The position numbers and the translations under genes were made by a program. DNA of 64,000 nt from Planctomycetales bacterium (GTDB taxonomy: Bacteria; Planctomycetota; Planctomycetia; Planctomycetales; Planctomycetaceae), in the NCBI GenBank assembly GCA_026400835.1, contig JAPLOA010000054.1:1-64000 (forward strand), read 5' to 3'. Below the pieces are notes generated by a model. That model saw nothing but the letters and a program-made list of their open reading frames with translations, was not told the origin of the DNA and ran no database searches. This document shows positions 56,914 to 64,000 of the stretch, piece after piece (position 1 is the first letter of the stretch; each line of letters opens with the position of its first letter).

Positions 56914-57384
56914 ATGTTACTTCGCGTTGCCTTGGTAGGACTGATGGTTCTGGCTGCAGGGTGCTCAAAAAGTGAAAAGTTGAATCGCCTTCCCGTATTC
57001 AAAGTGCGGGGTGTTGTAACACTAAAGGGAAATCCGGTTGCTAATGCAGACATCACCTTTTTGAATGCAGAGGCCAACAGAGGGGCGTTCGGGAAGACAG
57101 ATGAAAAGGGTGAGTATCAACTGACGACCTATTCTGCATTTGATGGCGCAGTCCCGGGAAAACACTCTGTTTCAATCGTCCACACTCCACCGGTGGCCAA
57201 TACACCGGCCTTGCCGGCCACTGAAGATACCGCTTACCAGCCGCCGGGAGTTGGTCAGTCGACTCTTCCGCCGGCCCCAAAATCCAATGTTCCAGCAAAA
57301 TATGCGGACGCTGCAACTTCCGGTTTGATTGCGGTCGTCAACGAAGACAACGAGAACGTCGTGGATTTTGCACTGACGGAATAA
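56914..57384 (+). CDS. Small exported lipoprotein, carboxypeptidase-regulatory-like
   Basis: This 156-residue lipoprotein has the lipobox L13-A-A-G-C17 after a short signal helix (MLLRVALVGLMVL). It has a transthyretin/carboxypeptidase-regulatory-like beta sandwich: VRGVVTLKGNPVANADITF at about 31-49, then the repeat GAFGKTDEKGEYQLTTY. Such lipoproteins are abundant in planctomycetes and often lie beside DUF1559 genes, as here. AAGGGA is located before the ATG at 56914. It would be anchored in a membrane of the envelope; the binding partner is unknown. Confidence 0.87.
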   Translation: MLLRVALVGLMVLAAGCSKSEKLNRLPVFKVRGVVTLKGNPVANADITFLNAEANRGAFGKTDEKGEYQLTTYSAFDGAVPGKHSVSIVHTPPVANTPALPATEDTAYQPPGVGQSTLPPAPKSNVPAKYADAATSGLIAVVNEDNENVVDFALTE

Positions 57385-58069
57385 GAGGGGTTTGTGTTCA
57401 GTGATCTTGCCGGAAGGGTTAGGATTGCTTGAGCCACCCCTCCAGTCGACGACAGCTTGCTGAACCGCGAATGCGGTCTTTGGCGGACCTTGTGACAGGC
57501 TAAAGGAACGGTCTCAGATCAACTTCTGGATGCTTCCATGCGATGAAATCCCAACCCGAAACGTCAGTGAGGGATTTTGCACCACAACTCGATCCCTCGC
57601 TGACGCTTCGGGTTGAGATAGGGGGAACTGATTTCGGGACTGATCCTGAAGGCTGATCCCTTCAATCGAAGTCTACCACTTGCTTGACGTGACGCTCAGC
57701 GGCAGAAACTGCCGCAGGATTTGTGGCAGTGCCTTTCCAGCATGGGATTTGGACTGCCCTTCAATCGTCAAGAGCCAAAAAACCAGAAATGTTTATCCAA
57801 CCGGTACGACAGGACCGAAGAATAGATTGTGTAGTTCTGTTGCGCTGTCGCGATGATGTTTCCGTGAGAACGGACACGCGGAGGTGATTGGGTCAGGAGA
57901 CCGATCACCACTGACTGACGTCGGCGGTTGCAGCAGTCTGGAGTTCTGGCGGATGTGTCTGCCAGATGCAGTCAGCGTCCGAGAATTGTAGACAGTAGAC
58001 CACCGGGACGGTTTCTCAGCAGTACGAGTGCGATCCGGAACGGAAGGTACCTCACGGAGGAGAACTTTC
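57385..58069. other. Spacer with family B repeat
   Basis: About 685 bp without a gene. A family B inverted repeat occupies 57548-57619, listed separately. The remaining sequence has no recognised feature, except the strong CGGAGGAGAAC ribosome binding site just before 58070. Confidence 0.6.
57548..57619. repeat. REP-like family B inverted repeat
   Basis: Arms ATCCCAACCCGAAACGTCAG (from 57548) and CCCTCGCTGACGCTTCGGGT (ending near 57613) with GTGAGGG in the left stem. It is the cleanest single copy of the family. Confidence 0.85.
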
Positions 58070-59212
58070 ATGCGAAAGTACGGTAAGTGGTTGCTCGTGC
58101 TGAGCGTTATCGCGGCCAATCCGGTCGTCGCCAGCGCGGACGGGTTTCTGGGTGGGCGAATGAAGCCTCAGATGCCATTCTCGGGATCAGCCGAGAAAGC
58201 TCGCAATCAGGCAAAGGCCGACGAAGTGGCCTCGGCTCTGAGAAGCGGCAGTGTACAAGGCAGCGAAATTGAAATTGAAGTGAAGGATGGCGTTGCGATC
58301 CTGAGCGGTAAAGTACACGAAGCCAGCCAACGAGCAAATGCTCAGCAGCTTGCCGCTTCTGTGCCAGGCATTCGTGAGGTTGAGAACAACCTGCGATATG
58401 TGCCAGCCGGTGGACAGATCGAGCGTGCTGCGGCTACTCGCCCTGCGGATCCTCGTCAGGGCCGTGTGACTCAGGCTGGTGGCGCTGAAGCCGGCGAGTC
58501 ATCTCGACCAATTCAGCGAGTCAGTGCGGAAGTTCCTGCTGGTCAGGACAACACCGCGATGGCCAATCAGGTGGCTTCCTCATTGTCACAGGTCGGACTT
58601 GTCGGTTACGACATCGAGATCCGCGTGAACAATGGCGTGGCAACGCTGGCTGGTGAAGTTGCGACCGTTGGTCAGCGACAGGCCGCTGGTGCTGCTGCTC
58701 AGCAGACGCCCGGCATTCGCAGCGTCAACAATCAGTTGAAAGTCAGCGGGCCGATCACTCAGACTGCCTTCAACGGAGAAGCCATGGGCTATCCGGGCAG
58801 TCCGCAGATGATGCAGATGCAGGGACAGGGAATGCCTCCGCAGTTGATGGGCCCGGGCATGCCTCCTCAGATGATGCAGACCGGCCATATGCAGCCAGGG
58901 ATGCAGCCGGGGATGGGTCCGGGCATGATGAATCCCTCTGCAATGGGTTATGCTCCGACCAGCTTCAACAATCCTCACTTGCCATCACATGCATGGCCAT
59001 CTTATGCACAGTACCCGAACTCGGCAGCAGTCAGCTACCCGACTCAGTACAGTGCAAGTGCCTGGCCTTACATTGGTCCATTCTATCCGTACCCACAGGT
59101 ACCGATGGGCTGGCGTGAAGTGTCCCTCGAGTGGGACGATGGCCAGTGGAACCTGAACTTCAATAAAGAAAAAGACAAATGGTATTGGATCCTCAGCCCA
59201 AAGAACTGGTAA
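58070..59212 (+). CDS. Exported double-BON-domain protein
   Basis: This 380-residue protein starts at the ATG at 58070, which has GGAGGAGAAC upstream, and carries a signal peptide (1-23, ending SADG). The first BON domain (about 48-110) contains KDGVAILSGKVHEASQR and the second (about 165-235) NNGVATLAGEVATVGQR. A Met/Gln/Pro/Gly-rich low-complexity stretch (about 245-300) is followed by a Trp/Tyr-rich C-terminus with LEWDDGQWNLNFNKEK. BON domains bind membranes or associate with osmotically regulated proteins. The exact function is unknown. A strong terminator follows at 59252. Confidence 0.88.
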   Translation: MRKYGKWLLVLSVIAANPVVASADGFLGGRMKPQMPFSGSAEKARNQAKADEVASALRSGSVQGSEIEIEVKDGVAILSGKVHEASQRANAQQLAASVPGIREVENNLRYVPAGGQIERAAATRPADPRQGRVTQAGGAEAGESSRPIQRVSAEVPAGQDNTAMANQVASSLSQVGLVGYDIEIRVNNGVATLAGEVATVGQRQAAGAAAQQTPGIRSVNNQLKVSGPITQTAFNGEAMGYPGSPQMMQMQGQGMPPQLMGPGMPPQMMQTGHMQPGMQPGMGPGMMNPSAMGYAPTSFNNPHLPSHAWPSYAQYPNSAAVSYPTQYSASAWPYIGPFYPYPQVPMGWREVSLEWDDGQWNLNFNKEKDKWYWILSPKNW

Positions 59213-59251
59213 TGGCTGACCCGGTATCGTGATGAATCCAGACTGCTGACG

Positions 59252-59291
59252 AAACAGCTCTGAAGAGGCAACTTTTCAGAGCTGTTTTTTT
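59252..59291 (+). terminator. Intrinsic terminator of the BON gene
   Basis: AACAGCTCTGAA and TTCAGAGCTGTT pair perfectly over 12 bp with a 9-nt interval and are followed by TTTTT. It is located about 40 bp after the stop of the BON-domain gene. Confidence 0.92.
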
Positions 59292-59310
59292 ATGCGCAAA
59301 ACCTCAAAAC

Positions 59311-59565
59311 ATCATAACCCGAAGCGTCAGTTTTGAAGTTGCGCATTTGTGTCTATCCCAACCCGCTGCGTAAGTTTTGAAGTTGCGCGTTTGGGGACTG
59401 CGGAAGATCAAGGGGGCGAAAACACAGGGGATTATCATAACCCGACGCGTCAGCGAGGGATTTTCCTGAACACCGCGTAAAGAGCAAAAGCACAATCCCT
59501 CGCTGACGCTTCAGGTTGGGATGGCGGCAAACGCGCAACTTCAAAAAGCGTCAGCGAGGGATTGC
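59311..59565. repeat. Cluster of family B repeats
   Basis: Several half and full copies are packed within 255 bp: AACCCGAAGCGTCAG (59317), AACCCGCTGCGTAAG (59360), AACCCGACGCGTCAGCGAGG (59439) and the inverse TCCCTCGCTGACGCTTCAGG (59496), then AACTTCAAAAAGCGTCAGCG (59538). It follows the terminator of the BON gene. Confidence 0.85.
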
Positions 59566-59617
59566 GTTTTTGGGTTCTGCGCGAAATGAAGTGCGCAGAT
59601 CGAAACAGTTGTTTAGA

Positions 59618-59779
59618 CCGCTAATGAACACTCATGAACGCTCATGGTTTCTGAGATCCGGCGGTTGCTGGCCTCGAACACCTTGTCGAGCAATGACAGC
59701 TTTCGTGTCCAATACGGATGATGCCCTTGTCTCCCCACTTTCTCTGCCTTTATCAGCGTTCATTGGCGTTCATCAGCGG
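59618..59779. repeat. Imperfect inverted repeat, family F
   Basis: CCGCTAATGAACACTCATGA and the matching right arm AGCGTTCATTGGCGTTCATC pair over about 25 bp with five mismatches. The interval carries no gene. The region 59780-60075 has only a CCGGCCGG..CCGGCCG hairpin near 59838-59861. Confidence 0.6.
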
Positions 59780-60075
59780 TTGAAACTCAGGTCTTCGCGC
59801 CGTTCTCTGTTCCGCTGACGCTTAGGCTGGAGTCGAAGGTACCGGCCGGTTCACACCGGCCGCTCGCCTGATTGGCTGGTTATTTGCCAGGTGCGGCCTT
59901 AGGTCCTGCCATGGAGATCCCTCGCTGTTTCACCTGCTTCGTCCCGGGTTGCGAACTTCATTTCGCGCAGAGCCCGTTTTTGCGTATTAGCCAGTCTCTC
60001 AGTAGATCCCTCACTCACCTGTCGAGTTGGGAAATTCTTATCAACAAGTCAGCGACAGGTCTTTGTCTTTTCGCA

Positions 60076-61224
60076 CTAAGCCGCGTTTCCATACGACGTT
60101 GAGCGAAACACGAATGGCTGGCCGGCGACATCATAGCTGCGGTGCATTTCGATGTTCATGATCAGTCCGATCGCCGCATAGGTTGTCAACAGACTGCTGC
60201 CTCCGTAGCTGCATAGCGGAAGAGTAGTCCCGGTGATTGGCAACAGCCCGACCGTCATGCCTGTGTTCAGAATGGTTTGAACGCTCATCAGTGTGACGAC
60301 GCCGGTAATGACCAGTCGGCCAAACGGATCCTGAGTTCGCCTTGCGATCAACAGTGATTTCCAGATCAAAATGGCATACAGAATCATCACCGCGACACAG
60401 CCCGGGAATCCCAGTTTCTCGCCGATCATCACAAAGATGAAGTCTGTTCGTGAAGCAGGAAGTTGCCACGCGGAGGAATCATCAATGGGCGGTTCCTCCT
60501 GATTCATGCTGCCCCAGAAGCCGCCAAGTGCAAGCACCTGCTTCGACTGATGCAGATGAAACCCGTCTCCGGTGGGAGCCAGTCCTCCGTCTCGCTGAAT
60601 CACAACAGAGACCAGTCGCGACTGCTGCTCAGCGCTCATTTGTGTCCATAGAATTGGCAGGCAGGCAATACCCAGCGCGGTGACCATCACCAGATGTCGA
60701 GTCTTCGCGCCGGCGGCGAACAGCATGAAGTAGAGCACTGGAATATACAGTACGGCGGTATCGAGATCGGGTTCCTTCATAATCAGCAACATCGGAACCA
60801 TGGCCAGCACCAGCGGCGGGACAAGTCCCTTCAGCGTACGATGGTTGTCGCGATACATCAGGTACGAAGCCAGCGTCAGCACGAAGGCCAGTCGAGCAGG
60901 CTCGCTGGGCTGAAAGTCAAACAGCCCCAGAGGAATCCATCGCCGTGAACCGTTGATCGGCGACATAAACAACGTGACAACCAGCAACAAGGCTGACACG
61001 ATGTAAGCGGGAACGCTCAACGCCCGCAGCAAATGAGTCGGCACAAAGGCAATGGCCAGCATCAGGGGCAGAGCCATCATCAGCCAGACGATCTGACGCT
61101 CAATCAACTGCGACCGCCCGTACAATTCGTCGGCGCGCACCAGACCGCAAAGTCCCAGCCCGGTAATTGCAAGGCAGACACCACATAACATCCATGGAAA
61201 TCGTTTCAGCAGTCCGTGCATCAT
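60076..61224 (-). CDS. rodA: RodA/FtsW-family SEDS protein
   Basis: This 382-residue membrane protein has about ten helices and the SEDS glycosyltransferase pattern. NGSRRWIPLG (about 92-101), QPSEPARLAFVL, KEPDLDTAV (about 148-156, with the catalytic Asp), and YGGSSLLTTYAAIGL near the C-terminus are the family motifs. SEDS proteins polymerise peptidoglycan with class B PBPs. Planctomycetes have reduced or unusual cell division, so the presence of a RodA-like protein here is notable but not unique. The gene stands between repeat-rich spacers, without MreCD or PBP2 genes nearby. RodA, rather than FtsW, is favoured by length and N-terminus. Confidence 0.88.
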   Translation of the reverse strand: MMHGLLKRFPWMLCGVCLAITGLGLCGLVRADELYGRSQLIERQIVWLMMALPLMLAIAFVPTHLLRALSVPAYIVSALLLVVTLFMSPINGSRRWIPLGLFDFQPSEPARLAFVLTLASYLMYRDNHRTLKGLVPPLVLAMVPMLLIMKEPDLDTAVLYIPVLYFMLFAAGAKTRHLVMVTALGIACLPILWTQMSAEQQSRLVSVVIQRDGGLAPTGDGFHLHQSKQVLALGGFWGSMNQEEPPIDDSSAWQLPASRTDFIFVMIGEKLGFPGCVAVMILYAILIWKSLLIARRTQDPFGRLVITGVVTLMSVQTILNTGMTVGLLPITGTTLPLCSYGGSSLLTTYAAIGLIMNIEMHRSYDVAGQPFVFRSTSYGNAA

Positions 61225-61364
61225 CCGCGACAGGTCTCGCCGGTAAATCAGAAGCCATTATCCCATGACCTTGAGAACTCGATCCGCATCGTTTGCTCAA
61301 ACTCTGCAGCACCGGTCAGGAAGCATAGACGATTGCCGTCCCGATTCCATCCGCAGGTACACAG

Positions 61365-61509
61365 CGGGTGCAGTCGCGGATTTCGGAGGCTCGCAACGAA
61401 GTGCAATTTCGGGAGGGCGAGGCTCCTGCCGAGCCGTGCGTTTCCGCAGTGCAGTGGCTCGGCAGGAGCCTCGCCCTCCTAAGTTTACAATCATCCGCGA
61501 CTACACCCG
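61365..61509. mobile_element. MITE-like element with REP core (families C/G)
   Basis: The ends CGGGTGCAGTCGCGGAT and ATCCGCGACTACACCCG are inverse complements with one mismatch, and a GTACACAGCG direct repeat overlaps both outer boundaries (61357-61366 and 61509-61518). The core is a perfect 24-bp inverted repeat (61412-61435 and 61456-61479), with GGAGGGCGAGGCTCCTGCCG as its left part. It is gene-free. The ends match those of the element at 56571-56758. Confidence 0.68.
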
Positions 61510-61545
61510 TACACAGCGTTCTCACGGCGGACGCGCTTGCTTCCA

Positions 61546-61892
61546 TCCCAACCCGAAACGTCAGTGAGGGACCAAGTTGTGCCGTTTAACAAGTGTCTCC
61601 GTAAATCCCTCGCTGACGCATTTTGAAGTTGCGCGTTTCGGCGCTGAGGTTGTTCACTTGCTGAGAAACACTGGGATTTATCACAACCCGAAGCGTCAGC
61701 GAGGGATTTACGGCAACCCTGCGTAAAACGCAAAAGCACAATCCCTCACTTTCGATTCGTGTTGGGATGACCACAAATGCGCAACTTCAAAAAGCGTCAG
61801 CGAGGGATTTACGGCAACCCTGCGCAAAACGCAAAAGCACAATCCCTCACTTACGTTTCGGGTTGGGATGACCACAAATGCGCAACTTCAAA
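61546..61892. repeat. Cluster of family B repeats with 101-bp tandem duplication
   Basis: Family B arms recur four or more times. Units 61691-61791 and 61792-61892 are nearly identical 101-bp tandem copies differing at about five positions, both beginning AAGCGTCAGCGAGGGATTTA. The spacer 61225-62024 otherwise has no gene. Confidence 0.9.
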
Positions 61893-62024
61893 ACTGAAGC
61901 GTCGGGTTTTGAAAAGCCATTAAATCAACAGGCTGCCAGCAGCAATTCAACAGGCAAACCGCCAGCCCCGAATCAACCCAAAGGCAAGCAAAACTGGCAG
62001 CCAAAGCAGTTGGCTAAAGGGCGC

Positions 62025-62336
62025 CTATTTCAGCAGAGTCGCCAATTTGCCGACAGAGCTGAGGGCTTTCTTTGAGTCGGAGCCGGTTTTTACCACCGAG
62101 GTGGCAATCCGAACAAAATCACGACTGAGAGCGTCTTCCTGACTCGATCCAAACTGAGCGAGTGACTCCACTCCCATGATCACGTGTTCTTTTCCCGCCG
62201 GGTTACGCACCGCCAGCGATGATGAGGCGAACGTTTCAACAACGTAAGGAACGACCGTGGGTTGCTCTTTTTTCCATTCCACTCGAAAAATGGTCTGACC
62301 ACGACGAGGACGAATGAATGCAGATTTCCGAGGCAT
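62025..62336 (-). CDS. Small hypothetical protein
   Basis: This is a 103-residue basic protein from the ATG at 62336 with CAAGG upstream. It opens MPRKSAFIRPRRGQTIFRVE and ends in a Lys/Ser-rich helix. No signal peptide, membrane segment or recognised motif is visible. The 98-residue upstream extension in the same frame (to 62630) looks non-coding. It is divergent from prfB with a 350-bp gap. Confidence 0.6.
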   Translation of the reverse strand: MPRKSAFIRPRRGQTIFRVEWKKEQPTVVPYVVETFASSSLAVRNPAGKEHVIMGVESLAQFGSSQEDALSRDFVRIATSVVKTGSDSKKALSSVGKLATLLK

Positions 62337-62688
62337 AGCGATACCTTGAGCAAATAATCGAATGAAAACCTGAACGTCAGGCCGAATCGCAGTTCGACAG
62401 ACAGATACCTGAGGAAAGCTTACTGCTCCTGGTATCAAAGTCGTAAAATCTGGTGGAGTGTTCGCATGTTGGCACGCAAACAGGCAGGTGACAAGCCGTT
62501 TACCTTGACTTTTTTGTAGGCGATGCAGAATATCGACTCGCCCGTACTGATGAGTTCTGCTTCCGAATGTGACATTACTCAACCCCCGATTGCATCGGAT
62601 GGCCGCCTGTGGTGAAATCCGCGGCCCCACTTTGGGGCGTTGCTGAAGTTTGTAAGTTTACGACCGTTTACGAAGAAGCTGTTTCACA

Positions 62689-63823
62689 ATGGATCCTGAG
62701 TTTCGCGCACACTGCAATGAATTACTGAAGCGTATCGTTCACCTTCGAGACTGTCTTTGACCTTGCTGGCAAGACGACCCGCATCGAAGAAATTAACGAC
62801 CGAATGTCTGCCAGCGACTTCTGGTCTGACCAGGAACGCGCCAGAACTCAAATGGAAGAACTGCGAAAGCTGAAAGGCACCGTGGGGCCTCTGAAAAAGC
62901 TGTCCAGCAGTGGCGACGATATGCTGGTGCTGATGGAGTTCGCGGCTGACGATGATTCCGGTGAAAGCGAAGCCGAGCTGAAAGCACTGGTGGATCCGCT
63001 CGCCGCAGAAATTGATCGTGTCGAGCTTCAGGCGACGATGGCCAATCCCGAAGACGTTTGTTCAGCCTATCTGACTGTACAAGCTGGAGAAGGAGGAACC
63101 GATTCGGCCGACTGGGCTCAAATGTTGCTGAGAATGTATGCGCGCTGGGCCGAACGCAGCGGCTTCAAAATCGAAGAGATTGATTTGTCGCCGGGCGAAG
63201 AAGCCGGAATTCGCAACGCCACGATTTTGATCACTGGTGATTTCGTCTACGGCTATCTGCGTGGCGAAACGGGCAATCATCGCCTGATTCGTATCAGTCC
63301 GTTTGACTCGGCCGGACGTCGTCACACGGCGTTCGCGGCTGTGGATGTGGTTCCGGAAATCGACGACGAAGTCAACATTGATATCAACTGGGAAAAGGAT
63401 ATCAAAGAAGACACGTATCGATCCAGCGGAGCGGGCGGACAGCACGTCAATAAAACTGACTCGGCTGTACGACTGACTCATATTCCCACAGGCGTCGTAG
63501 CGGCCTGTCAGAACGAACGCAGTCAGCATAAGAACCGAGCCACCGCGAAGAAGATGCTGACCGCAAAACTGTTTCAGATTGAAATCGAAAAGCGCGAAGC
63601 CGAAGTTTCTGCGCGACGCGGTGAGAAATCAAAAATCGGTTTCGGCGGTCAGACGATTCGAAACTACGTTCTGCATCCGGATCAGTTCGTGAAGGATACT
63701 CGCACCGGTACAAAGGTCGGGAATCCTCAACCAGTTCTTGATGGCGATCTCGATTTGTTCCTTGAGTCGTACCTTCGCTGGACGCTCAACGAACAGGTGG
63801 CTCAGCCGACGGATCTGGAGTAG
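62689..63823 (+). CDS. prfB: Peptide chain release factor 2
   Basis: RF2 with a programmed +1 frameshift. The ATG at 62689 opens 23 codons ending CTT (Leu) at 62755-62757 followed by an in-frame TGA at 62758. Skipping one base gives GAC CTT GCT GGC.. and joins the long frame, in which ATG 62804 is internal. The total is about 377 residues. The stop-codon recognition motif SPF is in ISPFDSAGRR, and the hydrolysis motif GGQ is in SGAGGQHVNKTDSAV. RF2 releases peptides at UGA and UAA, and the in-frame UGA provides autoregulation. The upstream SD-like helper before CTT is weak (CGAGACTGT). Confidence 0.96.
62755..62761 (+). promoter_or_regulatory. prfB: prfB programmed +1 frameshift site CTT-TGA-C
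   Basis: CTTTGAC is the conserved slippery site of prfB. Slow UGA decoding when RF2 is scarce lets the ribosome slip +1 and make full-length RF2. The reading frames before and after join exactly as required. Confidence 0.95.
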
Positions 63824-63984
63824 TGGCTGGTATGGCCCAAAAACCCAGGTTGGACATTCCTGTCCGACAAACCTGCGACGGGCCGGAATGACTATCCTGC
63901 TGTAAACATAGACGTGACGAAGCGCTAGTCACCAGTGGTTGTCTGGAAAGCGCAATGGCATCTATCGCGGAGTGTTGAATGACT

Positions 63985-64000
63985 CGTTTAACGGCAAACT
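63985..64000 (+). repeat. REP family A arm cut by window end
   Basis: CGTTTAACGGCAAACT begins a family A arm 161 bp after prfB; it diverges from the consensus in its last five bases and is truncated by the window. The 3' spacer 63824-63984 has no gene. Confidence 0.6.

Noticed and set aside
59311-61892. Family B repeats as a CRISPR array
   Set aside because: Repeats occur in both orientations with irregular spacing, and no cas genes are present.
62337-62630. Upstream extension of the small hypothetical gene
   Set aside because: The extension lacks a ribosome binding site, while the shorter ATG at 62336 has CAAGG and a protein-like composition.

Overview
The window looks like a chromosomal segment of a planctomycete (phylum Planctomycetota). 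The taxon markers are a cytochrome-like DUF1549/DUF1553 protein paired with a PPC-domain exported protein, a DUF1559 prepilin-like protein, a sulfatase, a 1339-residue cytochrome c/LamG/propeller protein, a Pkn-type Ser/Thr kinase with an FHA partner, and many short palindromic repeats between genes. Coding density is moderate, with several gene-poor spacers of 0.4 to 1.7 kb.

Layout. 207-6344 (-): DUF1549/DUF1553 protein, PPC-domain protein and a DapA-superfamily aldolase. 7120-12294: a short-chain dehydrogenase with an extra C-terminal domain, then a divergent three-gene module of coiled-coil or tail-anchored proteins of unknown role, and tRNA-Gly(CCC). 12403-14075: a gene-free spacer. 14076-22384 (-): sulfatase, TPR-type protein, SnoaL-like protein and a metzincin-like protease. 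22598-25494 (-): GT2, LAB_N and ArnT-like glycosyltransfer cluster. 26228-29709 (+): carotenoid-desaturase-like oxidoreductase overlapping an S46 peptidase. 30986-35005 (+): the large cytochrome protein. 35065-36549: a REP-associated tyrosine transposase bracketed by its own palindromes, an integrase remnant and tRNA-Lys(CTT). 36694-42782 (-): Ala/Pro/Glu-repeat membrane protein, Ser/Thr kinase, FHA protein and a coiled-coil protein. 43199-54905 (+): an exopolysaccharide locus of the exosortase-A-associated type (Wzz/BY-kinase, deacetylase, glycosyltransferase, O-antigen-ligase-like protein, unknown secreted protein, methyltransferase, flippase, acyltransferase); no exosortase is in the window. 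55259-59212: DUF1559 protein, small lipoprotein and BON-domain protein. 60076-63823: RodA-like protein, a small unknown protein and prfB with a programmed +1 frameshift.

Repeats are the most distinctive aspect. At least six families of inverted-repeat elements sit between genes: (A) a GTTTAACGG..CCGCAGGCG REP family whose copies flank the RAYT gene; (B) a CCCTCGCTGACG / GGGTTGGGAT family, including a 101-bp tandem duplication; (C/G) MITE-like elements with GGGTGYAGTCGC termini and flanking direct repeats; (D) elements with TTGTCACACCCTAC arms; (E) elements with GGTGGGACCA arms; (F) elements with a GCGTTCAT arm. The strongest candidates for new biology are the RAYT/REP unit, the MITE-like pair, the divergent coiled-coil module and the unknown secreted protein in the polysaccharide locus.

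All calls come from reading the sequence and recalling family motifs. No database search was possible.
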